A stretch of DNA of 64,000 bases from Bowmanella denitrificans (GTDB lineage: Bacteria; Pseudomonadota; Gammaproteobacteria; Enterobacterales; Alteromonadaceae), in contig NZ_BAAAEI010000012.1 of assembly GCF_039522935.1 (NCBI RefSeq), positions 211,569 through 275,568 on the forward strand, read 5' to 3'. This document shows, piece by piece, positions 1 to 9,635 of the stretch (position 1 is the first letter of the stretch; every line of letters begins with the position of its first letter). A program made the translations under genes and the position numbers. The notes beneath the pieces were generated by a model. That model was not told where the DNA came from, did no database searches, and saw only the letters and a program-made list of their open reading frames with translations.

Positions 1-67
1 TGAAAAATCAACCCAATGGAAGATGTGTTGTTAATCATGCCCTGCGCATCCGGTGCTGCCAAGTTTT

Positions 68-81
68 ATTCCGTGCGGAAT
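68..81. promoter_or_regulatory. Perfect palindrome upstream of tagH, candidate operator
   Basis: ATTCCG-TG-CGGAAT is a perfect 6+2+6 inverted repeat, about 100 bases before the first gene of T6SS block 1. Its size and symmetry suit a dimeric regulator. No recognised consensus was identified, and no confident -35/-10 pair or sigma-54 site was seen in positions 1-180. The operator role is inference. Confidence 0.3.
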
Positions 82-180
82 TTACGCGCTGTATAAAAAA
101 AACGCTGCAACAGGTATGGTACAAAATGTAAGCTGTGTTTATACCACATGGAAGACGGAATTCTGTAAGGGGAACCTATT

Positions 181-1395
181 TTGTCGTTGAAGCTGGAAAT
201 TATCAGTTATCAAAAGGAAAGCACGGCCCAGCCCGCTGCTATATCCCTGGATTCGGGGGGCATTAATATAGGCAGAGACAGAAGTAATGATTGGTGCCTG
301 ACCGACCCAGATCGCATTTTGTCGAAGCAGCACTGCCGTGTGGAAAAGAGCCCAGATGGCTATCTGCTGTTTGATTTAAGCACTAACGGTGTCTTTCTCA
401 ATCAGTCATTGCAGGCCATAGGCAAGGGAAACAGTGTAAAGCTGAAGGATGGCGATCACTTCAAAATCAGTGATTACGAAATTCGTGTCGGTATTGAAGC
501 AGGCGCACAACCAGACCAAAGTGCCTTTTCGATGCCCGACAACCATAGCGCAACTTACCAGCAAAACATCCAGGACGTTAATGAAGAAGCGGATTGGCAC
601 CAGTTGCTACAACCGCAGATACAATCAATGCCGGACAATGAAGAGACAGCCGTTGAGATGCCAGAGTTGGCACAAAGCCACTATGATGCGCCTTCTGTTG
701 GTATAAGCATTCCCGAAGACTGGAGCATGCAGGATACGCCAGAGCCTCCGCAGAAAGTCACCACACCGCCGCCCCCACCCGAGCAGGCTACCAGTAACGC
801 CGCCGCGCCCACAGACGACTTGATTAAAGCCTTCTTGTCCGGCGCAGGCCTGCCTGCAACTGACGGGCTGAGCACGGATCCACAACAATTTATGACCGAA
901 TTGGGCAGTCTGTTTCGCTGTATGACAAAAGGCATGATTGGTGTGCTAGCCGCCAGGGGAGACATAAAAGGTGAATTTCGTCTGGCCCAGACCATGATAA
1001 AACCTACAGAAAATAATCCGTTGAAGTTTTCACTGAATGTTGAAGAAGCAATGCAGTCGCTTATCAGTAAAAGGGGCAGTGGCTACATGGCGGCAGAACC
1101 CGCGTTTGATGAAGCATTCGAAGACCTGAAGACTCACCAGATGGCCATGCTGGCGGGCATGCAGAATGCGCTGCAATCACTGCTTAACACATTCAACCCA
1201 CAGCGTATTGAACAATCTGACAAGCAATCCTCTGGCGTGTCGAAACTATTAGGAAGCCGCAAATCTGCTTATTGGGACAACTATGTATTGTTATACAAAA
1301 CCTTGTGCCGGGATGGCGAAGATGACGTACAAAATCTGTTCGGCCGGGACTTTGCCAAAGCCTATGAACAACAGATAAAGAAACAACGGCAATGA
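181..1395 (+). CDS. tagH: T6SS-associated FHA-domain protein TagH
   Basis: Cytoplasmic scaffold that binds phosphothreonine through an N-terminal FHA domain. In HSI-I-type systems it is a substrate of the PpkA kinase and triggers T6SS assembly. The FHA signature is visible: G31-R32, S48-x-x-H51 and N69-G70. A proline-rich linker follows (about 175-215), then the C-terminal domain typical of type VI FHA proteins (about 230-404). The start is TTG, placed by AAGGGG 8 bases upstream. It is the first gene of block 1 and probably acts with ppkA and pppA near 31-34 kb. The family assignment is confident; the phosphorylation partner is inferred from related systems. Confidence 0.9.
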   Translation: MSLKLEIISYQKESTAQPAAISLDSGGINIGRDRSNDWCLTDPDRILSKQHCRVEKSPDGYLLFDLSTNGVFLNQSLQAIGKGNSVKLKDGDHFKISDYEIRVGIEAGAQPDQSAFSMPDNHSATYQQNIQDVNEEADWHQLLQPQIQSMPDNEETAVEMPELAQSHYDAPSVGISIPEDWSMQDTPEPPQKVTTPPPPPEQATSNAAAPTDDLIKAFLSGAGLPATDGLSTDPQQFMTELGSLFRCMTKGMIGVLAARGDIKGEFRLAQTMIKPTENNPLKFSLNVEEAMQSLISKRGSGYMAAEPAFDEAFEDLKTHQMAMLAGMQNALQSLLNTFNPQRIEQSDKQSSGVSKLLGSRKSAYWDNYVLLYKTLCRDGEDDVQNLFGRDFAKAYEQQIKKQRQ

Positions 1396-1500
1396 GCTTG
1401 AAAATATCCCGCACATTCGTGGAATTTAAACTATAAGTAATGACATTACGTTTATAAAACAATCAAATAGCAGCTTTAACAAGATACCAGGAGGGAGAGA

Positions 1501-2001
1501 ATGTCAGGTGTTGGAGATAAGTGTTTCGCTGTACTCATTCGCACTGTAGTGCCAGCGTTGCTGTTTTTACTGGCAGGCTGTGGTTCGAGTACTATGGTTA
1601 AAGATGTTTTCTCAGTAGTCACCAAGGCAGATATCACCTTCGTCGCAGCGCCAGACGTTAATCCTGATATTAACGGCCGCCCATCACCAGTTTTGGTTCG
1701 GTATTACGAACTTCGTTCCCCCAGCGCTTTTAATAGTGCTGATTTTTTTTCTTTGTACGACAAGGCAGCCGGTGAGTTAGGCAATGACTATATACGTCAT
1801 GATGATTTAGAACTAAAACCCGGCCAGCAAGTGCAAAAAACGGTGATTTTTTCTGAAGAGACGCGTTATCTCGGATTGATTGCTGCTTATAGAGATATTG
1901 GCACCGCCACATGGAAACGCGTGGTAGAGCTGCCGCCTGACTCTAATTCGAGCATACAGATAGCGTTAGGTAGCAACATGTTGCAGTTAAACATTGAGTA
2001 G
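1501..2001 (+). CDS. tssJ: T6SS outer-membrane lipoprotein TssJ
   Basis: TssJ anchors the TssLM membrane complex to the outer membrane. The N-terminus is a lipoprotein signal with lipobox L-A-G-C and the lipidated cysteine at residue 27. The remaining roughly 140 residues fit the TssJ beta-sandwich, and the 166-residue length is normal for the family. A strong AGGAGG site precedes the ATG. It lies between tagH and tssK, the usual company for this gene. Confidence 0.92.
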   Translation: MSGVGDKCFAVLIRTVVPALLFLLAGCGSSTMVKDVFSVVTKADITFVAAPDVNPDINGRPSPVLVRYYELRSPSAFNSADFFSLYDKAAGELGNDYIRHDDLELKPGQQVQKTVIFSEETRYLGLIAAYRDIGTATWKRVVELPPDSNSSIQIALGSNMLQLNIE

Positions 2002-2029
2002 TCCAGTGCGCTAACCATGTGGTGAAGGA

Positions 2030-3352
2030 ATGGCATCCAATAACAGAATAGTCTGGTCTGAGGGCATGTTTCTCAGGCCTCAGCATTTTCAGCAACAAGA
2101 CAGGTATTTCCTCGAACAGCTTCGTGCCAGTACCCAGGTTCTTCAGGGATATCTTTGGGGATTTCAGGCGCTCAAGCTGGATCAGGAGTTACTAAAAGTT
2201 GGCAAGTTGTCATTTAAGCAATGCCGGGGCATCCTACCCGATGGGTTGTGCTTTGATTTAGATGGGCAGGCCCCCGTCATGGACTTACCTGAAGGTAGCC
2301 GTGATCTCACAGTCTATCTCAGCCTCCCGGTTACCACGGCGTCCGGGCAGGAATTCAGTACCAGTGAAGAGGAACGCCATGTAAGGTTTCTGTCATATGT
2401 GCATTTAGTGCGCAATACCGCAGAATCGCAGGCCAATGACGCTGAAATAGAATTGGCTCAGCCACGTTTTGATCTGGCGGTCACTAACAAGCAAATGGAC
2501 GCATTTCAAACCCTGGCCGTCGCCCGGGTCCTGGAAGTCGGTGCAGATCGCAATGTCATTCTGGATACAGATTTTATCCCACCTTGCTTGGACGTCAGTT
2601 GCCAACCAAACTTGCACGGGTTTGTGGTGGAGCTCGAATCGATGTTGCATCAGCGCGCCGAGAGCTTGGCATCAAGAGTGTCTGGAGCAGGCCGAAGCAG
2701 CACGGAAATAGCAGATTTTTTGTTGTTGCAGGCCATCAATCGTATAGAACCCCTGATTCATCATTTGTTGAATCAACCCTGCTTACACCCCCTGCAACTT
2801 TATCAACAATTACTGCAAACGGCAGGGGAGCTGGCAACGTTCACAAACCGCAGCAGAAGACCGGAAGGTCTGGCTCCCTACCGTCATGAAGCGTTGCGCG
2901 AAACTTTTGTGCCGCTGATGAACAGCCTGCGCCAGGCTATGAGCACCGTATTGGAGCAGGCTGCGACACAAATCGAACTCAGTACCGCCAACCAATATGG
3001 CATTAGAACCGCATCTATTGGGAACCGCGAGATGTTGCGCAAGGCGATGTTTATCTTTGCGGTTCGCGCCGACGTAGCAGATGACAAGCTCAGACAAGGC
3101 CTGCCTGGCCAGATGAAAATTGGCGCAGTAGATAAAATCGCTCAATTAATCAACAAATCTCTGCCAGGCGTGGCTATCAGTCCGCTGCCTGCGGCGCCCA
3201 GGCAGATCCCATTTAACGCCGGAACAACCTACTTCCAACTGGATAAGTCCACCAGCGCCTGGCAGGATATTGAAGCCTCAGGTAACCTGGCTTTGCATGT
3301 GGCAGGGCAATATCCAGGCCTGGAAATAGGCTTCTGGGCAATCAGGCAATAA
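2030..3352 (+). CDS. tssK: T6SS baseplate subunit TssK
   Basis: TssK connects the phage-like baseplate (TssEFG-VgrG) to the TssLM membrane complex in the cytoplasm. The protein has 440 residues, the family length, and opens with the characteristic V-W-S-E-G-M-F-L-R-P-Q-H-F-Q motif at about residues 8-21. It is followed after two bases by tssL, so the two are probably translationally coupled. Confidence 0.95.
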   Translation: MASNNRIVWSEGMFLRPQHFQQQDRYFLEQLRASTQVLQGYLWGFQALKLDQELLKVGKLSFKQCRGILPDGLCFDLDGQAPVMDLPEGSRDLTVYLSLPVTTASGQEFSTSEEERHVRFLSYVHLVRNTAESQANDAEIELAQPRFDLAVTNKQMDAFQTLAVARVLEVGADRNVILDTDFIPPCLDVSCQPNLHGFVVELESMLHQRAESLASRVSGAGRSSTEIADFLLLQAINRIEPLIHHLLNQPCLHPLQLYQQLLQTAGELATFTNRSRRPEGLAPYRHEALRETFVPLMNSLRQAMSTVLEQAATQIELSTANQYGIRTASIGNREMLRKAMFIFAVRADVADDKLRQGLPGQMKIGAVDKIAQLINKSLPGVAISPLPAAPRQIPFNAGTTYFQLDKSTSAWQDIEASGNLALHVAGQYPGLEIGFWAIRQ

Positions 3353-3354
3353 TC

Positions 3355-4710
3355 ATGGTAAATGACGACCTTGACCGCACGTTAATCATGCCATCGCCCG
3401 GAAGGCGCAGAGCAAACAACGAGCAGCCGGATTCCTCCCCGCCCCCCGCGACACGGCAGCAGGCACCGGCCCCACCGCCATTAACTGACCGAGACGAACC
3501 CTCAGTACAAATGATGGGCTCCGCAGGAACACATACGCTGATAAACGCGGCCACCATGATTTTTTCGCTGGCCAGACAACTGCGTAATACGATGCAGCAT
3601 AGTGACATTCCCGGCCTACTCACACATGTAACCGGCTTAATGCGCAGTTATGAAAGGACTTGCATAGGCCAGGGCGTCGCACCTGATACTGCCTATGAAG
3701 CCCGTTATATTCTCTGCGCTTTTCTGGATGAAATTGTGCTTAATACTCCCTGGGGGCATGCCAGCCAATGGAGTCAGAGCAGTCTGCTTAGCTCCCTGCA
3801 TAACGACACCCGCGGTGGCGAACGTTTCTTCCAGATTCTGGCCAACCGTTCTGAAAATCCCGCTCCCAATATTGCATTACTAGAGTTGATGTATCACTGC
3901 CTGAGCCTGGGATTCCAGGGCAAATTTGCCATACAGGAAAACGGTCAGGCTGCAATTCGGCAAATTCGTGCAGGTCTTTACCATACACTCCGGCAAATCA
4001 AACCCGCACCGGAACCAGACCTGTCAGACAACTGGCAAGGCGTGCAGGACGGTCGACCGGCTATTGCCAGATGGATCCCATGGTGGGTTGTGGGCGCGGT
4101 GTTATCCGGTGTTTTGGTCGCCTGTTACATCGGATTTTACTTCTCATTAAACGAAGCATCAGACCAGACATTTACCCAAATAGGCCAACTGGGCAGAGAA
4201 ATCCCACAAATGACCCGGGATATTCCTGACAGCAATACTTTGGTCGAACCTGAAACACCAGGTATTGACCCCACGACCTTAATGCAGACCCTGCAAAACC
4301 GGTTAAGCAACGAAATCGCCGCCCGCCAGATCAGCCTGAGCCGGGAACCGGGTGGCATCAAGATTACGGTACACAATAAGGGATTATTTGCGTCAGGTAA
4401 TGCAGAGGTTTCCCCCGCCTATCAACGCATATTTAGCCAATTGGCTGATACGTTGAAAGAATTACCTGGCCCCATTCTGGTGTCCGGGCATTCAGACAGT
4501 CAGCAAATCCGCACCTTACGTTACCCTTCAAACTGGCACCTGTCCGACGACAGAGCCAGAGCCGTGGTGGCAGTGCTGGTAAGAAGCGGCATGCACAAGG
4601 AGCGCTTGGTTGCTCAGGGTAAGGCCGACACCGAGCCTGTGGCAGACAACAATACAGCACAAGGGCGTGAACAAAATCGTCGTGTCGAAATTCTGATTCG
4701 CACCTACTGA
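3355..4710 (+). CDS. tssL: T6SS inner-membrane protein TssL with C-terminal OmpA domain
   Basis: TssL (DotU/IcmH family) is an inner-membrane partner of TssM. There is a proline-rich leader (about 10-45), a cytoplasmic DotU domain (about 55-230), one transmembrane segment near 242-262 and a periplasmic OmpA/MotB-like domain (about 310-451). The latter ends in N-R-R-V-E, the usual peptidoglycan-binding motif. TssL thus carries its own wall-anchoring domain, as in the evolved TssL class. It is followed by tssM after 16 bases. Confidence 0.94.
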   Translation: MVNDDLDRTLIMPSPGRRRANNEQPDSSPPPATRQQAPAPPPLTDRDEPSVQMMGSAGTHTLINAATMIFSLARQLRNTMQHSDIPGLLTHVTGLMRSYERTCIGQGVAPDTAYEARYILCAFLDEIVLNTPWGHASQWSQSSLLSSLHNDTRGGERFFQILANRSENPAPNIALLELMYHCLSLGFQGKFAIQENGQAAIRQIRAGLYHTLRQIKPAPEPDLSDNWQGVQDGRPAIARWIPWWVVGAVLSGVLVACYIGFYFSLNEASDQTFTQIGQLGREIPQMTRDIPDSNTLVEPETPGIDPTTLMQTLQNRLSNEIAARQISLSREPGGIKITVHNKGLFASGNAEVSPAYQRIFSQLADTLKELPGPILVSGHSDSQQIRTLRYPSNWHLSDDRARAVVAVLVRSGMHKERLVAQGKADTEPVADNNTAQGREQNRRVEILIRTY

Positions 4711-4726
4711 CAGGGCAGGGACTAAA

Positions 4727-7700
4727 ATGGGATGGCTGAAAAAGATGTTTTCCTGGCTAACCAACAGATGGGTATTGTCTGTGTTGGGGTTAGTCATTTT
4801 ATGTCTGGTAATCTGGTATGTAGGCCAGATTCTGGCCTTTGGTGACTGGATGCCTTTGGCTGACGACGGTACCAGAGGGCTGTTTATTGCGCTGGTCGTG
4901 CTGGTATGGGCAGTCATTCAGTTACTCAAGGTCGTCAGACAGAAGAAGGCCAACCAACAGATAATTCAGGGAATGTCATCGTCGACTCGCCAGGACAGCG
5001 TTGACAACAGTGAAGTGGCATTGCTGAAAGACAGGTTTCAAGAAGCGATGCAGACCCTGAAAAAATCGCGATTGGGAGGAAACAGCGGCAGACGATATCT
5101 TTACCAACTCCCGTGGTATGTCATTATCGGCCCCCCTGGCGCCGGTAAAACCACTGCACTTAAGAACTCCGGTTTGCGCTTCCCCTTGCAAGAAGGTTTT
5201 GGTTCAGAACCGCTGAAGGGAATAGGGGGGACCCGAAACTGTGACTGGTGGTTCACCAATGAAGCCGTGCTGTTGGATACAGCGGGGCGCTATACAACAC
5301 AGGACAGTGATCAGTCAGTGGACAAGGAAGCCTGGACAGGATTTCTCGGCCTGCTGAAAAAGTATCGGCGGCGGCGGCCATTAGACGGTGTGATTGTGGC
5401 GTTTAGTCTGATGGATTTAATCGCTCAGAGTGCCGAAACCCGGCAATTGCATGCCATGGCAGTGAGACGCAGACTTAAAGAGCTTAGTGACAGTCTTAAG
5501 GTACAAGTACCGGTTTATGTGATTTTTACCAAAACCGACCTGTTGGAAGGCTTTACTGCTTACTTTGATAATTTAGACAAAACCCACAGGGAACAGGTCT
5601 GGGGCATGACCTTTCCTCTTAGTGTCTCGGAAAACCCAGGTGAGTTTGTAACCACTTTCAGTAAAGAGTACGAAAAGCTTATATCCAGATTAGAAGCTGG
5701 CTTAATCGAGCGATTGGATGCAGAGCAGGACCTGCACCGGCGGGCTGCCTTACATGGCTTTCCTGAACAAATGGCGTCACTCAAACTTTCTCTTCGCGAC
5801 TTTATTGCCGAGATTTTTGCGCCGAATGTGTATGACGATAAACCCATGTTGCGGGGCGTCTATTTTTCCAGTGGAACCCAGGAAGGAACGCCTATTGATC
5901 GATTGATCGGTGCCGTTTCCCGTGCTTTTGGCTTAAGTCGTCAGGCAACACCTGCCTACAGTGGCCCCGGGCGAAGTTATTTTCTGACCCGCCTGATGCA
6001 GGACGTGATTTTTAAAGAGGCCGGACTGGTAGTACATACCGGGTTCTGGTCTAAACACAGAGGGCAACTGGAGCGCGCTGGTTACTTCGGCGCACTGGCA
6101 GCAACACTGCTGGTTATTGTTGGTTGGTTCTGGAGTTACCAACATAATCTGGATTATATCCATGAAGTGGAAGAACAACTGGGCCAATACCAACAGGTGG
6201 CAGGTAATCTGGTGGACAGCCAGGGTGATATTAACGTTATTCTGCCGTATTTGAATCTACTTAGAACCATACCTGGGGGCTATGCCGACAAGGACATCAG
6301 CCCACCATTGTCCATGGGATTAGGCTTGTATCAGGGAGATAAACTGGGTCCTATCGCCATAGACGCCTATCGACGGGCGTTGAACAACGTGTTGCTGCCC
6401 AGGGTGGTGACCCGGCTGGAACAACAACTCAGCGAGAACAATCGGGCAGAGCAGAGTGATCTGTTATATGCCGCGTTAAAAGTCTATCTGATGATAGGTA
6501 ACCCTGGGCGCTATGACAGGGAGGAAGTTGGCGTCTGGATTACCACAGACTGGGCCAATCAATATCCAGGTGTCAATAACAGTGAACCGCGCGAACAATT
6601 GGTTGCTCACCTGCAGGCGCTGGTAGATAGTGACCTGCCTCAAGTCCGGCTACAGGGGCTGTTGGTGGAACAGGTGCGTCAAACCCTGGCCAAACAAAGC
6701 CTGGCAGAGAGAGTGTATGGACAAATCAAACGAGGTCCTCAGGCCAGCAAGCTGAGCGACTGGCGTATGATTGACAGTATAGGCGCTGACGCTGCTCACT
6801 ATTTCCGTTTTCGTAGCGATGCACCAATGAATAAAGGGCTGCCCGGCTTCTTTACCCTGAAGGGCTACAAGGATGTACTGCTGAAGCAGGGGCCACAACT
6901 CACCAGCCAGGCAGCCAAAGAAACCTGGGTGTTAAGGGAAGACAGCCGCGACAACTTGTCAGATAAGGAAGTGGATGCGCTGTTTCAGGATGTCAGCAAA
7001 TTATATTTCTCTGAGTATGTCAGAGTGTGGCAAGACTATCTTGCTGACCTGGACATTGCCAGGTTTAACTCCTTTGCCGATGGCGCACAAAAGGTTAAAG
7101 ATCTGTCGGCAGAAATGTCGCCTATCCGCAGTTTACTTGCCCATGTGGGTAAACAAACTACCCTGGTGTCTTCGAGTGCCGATCTTATCGATGCAGCAGG
7201 GAAGACAGATCGCCTTAGCGGCATTAGCAGCAGGGTTTCTGCGTTGTTGTCCAAAGCCACAGAAGCAGACAGTCTGAATCAAAATACCGATCCGGCGGCA
7301 TTAGTAGACAGGCAGTTTGCCCGTTTACATGAAATTCTTAAGGAAAGGGACGAAGTACAAGCACCGATTAAAGCCACACTGTCTAACTTGAACGAATTGT
7401 TCATCGCCCTGAGCACGGTGGAAGCCACTATTAATTCAGCGGCAATGGGGCTAAGTACGAATGACGCCAGCTCTGCTTTGCAAGGGGTGCTAAGACGTAT
7501 CCAACTGGAGGCCAATCGTCAGCCAGAACCTCTGCGACAATGGCTTTACAGCCTGGTCAGGGAAAGCAACATGGTGTTTGTCCGGGATGCCAGACAACGT
7601 TTTAACAAAGTTTGGCAGTCATCTGTAGCAAGTTTCTGCCGACAAGCCATTGACAGTCGTTACCCCATCGCCCCAAATAGTCCGGATGACATCAATATAA

Positions 7701-8296
7701 GTGACTTCAGCCGTTATTTTGGCCCTGCCGGTTTGTTGGATGACTTCTTTAAAACTTACCTGGCAGGTTTCATCGACACCAGCGTCAAGCCATGGCGTTT
7801 GATTGAGAACGCCGGTGCCAAGCTGGAAGTGGGCGAGAATGTCGTAGACTATTTTGAGCAAGCTGCAGATATTCGTCAGACCTTCTTCATGGGCGGTGCC
7901 AATCAACCTTATTTCAACTTCCAGATTATCCCGTTACAACTCGATGCGTCTGCCAGTCAAAGTCTGATTGAACTCGGCGATCAACGCTTGGTGTATCAGC
8001 ATGGTCCCACTCGTCTGACGCAAATGATCTGGCCACCCACAGGTGGACTGGAACGCGCCAGATTCTCCATACGTACTCTGTCAGGTAATAGCACAGGAAT
8101 TGCTACTGATGGCCCCTGGGCTTGGTTCAGGCTGATCGATAAAGGCAACAGCCAGGCGACATCCACGCGCGACAGATTCAGAGTGACATTCAACGCAGAA
8201 GGTCTGGAGGCCAGTTACGAAATTAAGGCTGGAAGTGTTATCAATCCGTTCAATAAACAGGCATTGCGCAGCCTGGGATGTCTGGATAGCTTATAA
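4727..8296 (+). CDS. tssM: T6SS inner-membrane protein TssM (IcmF)
   Basis: Large component spanning inner membrane and periplasm, linking TssL to TssJ. Two N-terminal transmembrane segments (about 15-33 and 50-68) precede a cytoplasmic NTPase-like domain with a clear Walker A at 135-142 (GPPGAGKT) and an L-L-D-T-A-G-R Walker-B-like stretch soon after. A third transmembrane segment lies near 450, followed by a periplasmic region of about 730 residues. At 1189 residues it is full length. The intact Walker A suggests the version that can bind nucleotide. Confidence 0.95.
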   Translation: MGWLKKMFSWLTNRWVLSVLGLVILCLVIWYVGQILAFGDWMPLADDGTRGLFIALVVLVWAVIQLLKVVRQKKANQQIIQGMSSSTRQDSVDNSEVALLKDRFQEAMQTLKKSRLGGNSGRRYLYQLPWYVIIGPPGAGKTTALKNSGLRFPLQEGFGSEPLKGIGGTRNCDWWFTNEAVLLDTAGRYTTQDSDQSVDKEAWTGFLGLLKKYRRRRPLDGVIVAFSLMDLIAQSAETRQLHAMAVRRRLKELSDSLKVQVPVYVIFTKTDLLEGFTAYFDNLDKTHREQVWGMTFPLSVSENPGEFVTTFSKEYEKLISRLEAGLIERLDAEQDLHRRAALHGFPEQMASLKLSLRDFIAEIFAPNVYDDKPMLRGVYFSSGTQEGTPIDRLIGAVSRAFGLSRQATPAYSGPGRSYFLTRLMQDVIFKEAGLVVHTGFWSKHRGQLERAGYFGALAATLLVIVGWFWSYQHNLDYIHEVEEQLGQYQQVAGNLVDSQGDINVILPYLNLLRTIPGGYADKDISPPLSMGLGLYQGDKLGPIAIDAYRRALNNVLLPRVVTRLEQQLSENNRAEQSDLLYAALKVYLMIGNPGRYDREEVGVWITTDWANQYPGVNNSEPREQLVAHLQALVDSDLPQVRLQGLLVEQVRQTLAKQSLAERVYGQIKRGPQASKLSDWRMIDSIGADAAHYFRFRSDAPMNKGLPGFFTLKGYKDVLLKQGPQLTSQAAKETWVLREDSRDNLSDKEVDALFQDVSKLYFSEYVRVWQDYLADLDIARFNSFADGAQKVKDLSAEMSPIRSLLAHVGKQTTLVSSSADLIDAAGKTDRLSGISSRVSALLSKATEADSLNQNTDPAALVDRQFARLHEILKERDEVQAPIKATLSNLNELFIALSTVEATINSAAMGLSTNDASSALQGVLRRIQLEANRQPEPLRQWLYSLVRESNMVFVRDARQRFNKVWQSSVASFCRQAIDSRYPIAPNSPDDINISDFSRYFGPAGLLDDFFKTYLAGFIDTSVKPWRLIENAGAKLEVGENVVDYFEQAADIRQTFFMGGANQPYFNFQIIPLQLDASASQSLIELGDQRLVYQHGPTRLTQMIWPPTGGLERARFSIRTLSGNSTGIATDGPWAWFRLIDKGNSQATSTRDRFRVTFNAEGLEASYEIKAGSVINPFNKQALRSLGCLDSL

Positions 8297-8305
8297 GGAA
8301 AATCG

Positions 8306-8989
8306 ATGTTGCTCGATCAACTGGGATTCTATGGAAAGCTACCTGGCAAAGGGGATTTTGTCAGAAGAGCATTGCCAAATGACATGATGCTGAATTGGGA
8401 TAATTGGTTGCAGTCAGCCATGGCCCATAGCCGGGCAGAGCTTGGCAGCGAATGGTTAAACCATTACCTGGTCAGCCCTATCTGGCGATTTGCACTGTCT
8501 CCGGGCCTGCTCGGCTCCCAGGGATTGGCGGGCATACTCATGCCAAGTGTAGATAGTGTTGGCAGACACTTCCCGCTGACCCTGGCGCAACCTATCGCCC
8601 CCAATTGCGATTTAACAAACCTGGCGCTGCAAGCCGACCAATGGTTTGAACAACTGGAAGATTTGGCGCTGTATGCACTGTCTGATACGTTTTCAATGTC
8701 TGATTTTGAGCAGCGCATGACCCGTCTCGCGGCACCGCCCCCCATAAAGCAACCCAAGGCAGTCAGTTCAGTGGAAGGTCGAATGGGATGGCATCAAGAC
8801 AGTCCAGATGGCAGCGAGATGGTAGCCCAGTGCCTGGCTGCGGAGCTACAAACCAGGCTAAACAGAGATTATGCAAGTATTAGTTTATGGTGGACCCTGG
8901 GGTCGCAGGACATCGAGCCGGCCTTGCTAATTTACCCAGCCCTGCCTCCACCTGCGTCATTCAGTGCGTTTATCAGCGGACGTTGGTGA
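8306..8989 (+). CDS. tagF: T6SS-associated protein TagF
   Basis: TagF is a post-translational repressor of T6SS assembly in systems with PpkA/PppA. The N-terminal motif G-F-Y-G-K-L-P-G-K-G-D-F is diagnostic (residues 7-18), and the 227-residue length is normal. It is the last gene of block 1. In some bacteria TagF is fused to PppA; here PppA is a separate gene about 22 kb away. The repressor role is inferred from studied homologues. Confidence 0.9.
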   Translation: MLLDQLGFYGKLPGKGDFVRRALPNDMMLNWDNWLQSAMAHSRAELGSEWLNHYLVSPIWRFALSPGLLGSQGLAGILMPSVDSVGRHFPLTLAQPIAPNCDLTNLALQADQWFEQLEDLALYALSDTFSMSDFEQRMTRLAAPPPIKQPKAVSSVEGRMGWHQDSPDGSEMVAQCLAAELQTRLNRDYASISLWWTLGSQDIEPALLIYPALPPPASFSAFISGRW

Positions 8990-8996
8990 GCAACGC

Positions 8997-9281
8997 TCAG
9001 GTTGCCGGCACATACTTCAGTGCCGCTTCGTCTTTATCTGAATAGACATAACAGCCATCCCAGTCTGAAGACATCACAATAGCGACCGGAGTGGGGGCCC
9101 CACGACTGAATTTAACCTTTCCGAACGCCACCAGGGACGTCTCCCGGATCTGATTTTCTTCAATATAGGCCTTCCATCTTTCCTTGTCCGTTCTTTCTAT
9201 CAGGCACCCGGTATCAGCAGCCCGTTTAAGCTTGCCGACCAACACATGGTAATCAACCTCAACTATTGAAGGTTGTCCCAT
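8997..9281 (-). CDS. Hypothetical 94-residue protein between the T6SS blocks
   Basis: Not recognised. It is convergent with tagF and divergent from tssA. The ATG at 9281 is chosen over an in-frame ATG at 9293 because GGGAGG lies four bases before it. The protein is a small soluble alpha/beta type with many charged residues and no signal peptide or membrane segment. Its position inside the T6SS locus suggests either a local regulator or an inserted passenger gene; the sequence does not decide. Confidence 0.6.
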   Translation of the reverse strand: MGQPSIVEVDYHVLVGKLKRAADTGCLIERTDKERWKAYIEENQIRETSLVAFGKVKFSRGAPTPVAIVMSSDWDGCYVYSDKDEAALKYVPAT

Positions 9282-9635
9282 ATTACCTCCCATAAAATCG
9301 TTATCCGTTTTAACTACTCTAACCCAATAGCAGAAAATATAGAAAGCCTGACGCTCGCAATCCGCATTTGAGTGCCTTTTCCATCCGGTTGTTGACCGTT
9401 ATCCAGCGACATAGATCGAGGTTATAAAGGTCTAAAAAATGGAAATTTGAACAAAATTCTCGCATTTCCTTGCCGAAAGCCAATTATTAGACCAATATTT
9501 CAACAGTTGACCAATCTGGATGGATTCACTTGGTTATTGTTATTTAACAGATTTACCACTGTTAAATTGTTGGGATTGTGGCCCATGCCTTGATGTCTGT
9601 CCAACAGTTAAGATGGAATTTTAACCAGTACCTAT
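9282..9635. promoter_or_regulatory. Spacer holding the divergent promoters of the 94-residue gene and T6SS block 2
   Basis: A 354-bp gene-free stretch. It contains a 9-bp inverted repeat at 9542-9567 and two direct copies of CAACAGTT (9500-9507, 9602-9609). TGGCCC-ATGCC-TTGAT at 9579-9594 resembles a sigma-54 site but lacks the GC of the -12 element. No clear -35/-10 pair was seen. A promoter for tssA must lie here or be absent. Confidence 0.45.
9542..9567. promoter_or_regulatory. Inverted repeat ATTTAACAG / CTGTTAAAT upstream of tssA
   Basis: Perfect 9-bp arms separated by 8 bases, 69 bases before the tssA start. It is not followed by a T-tract in either direction, so an operator is more likely than a terminator. 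Related AACAGTT half-elements flank it. Confidence 0.45.

Noticed and set aside
9579..9594. Sigma-54 promoter before tssA
   Set aside because: TGGCCC-N5-TTGAT lacks the GC of the -12 element, so it is too weak to call as a promoter.
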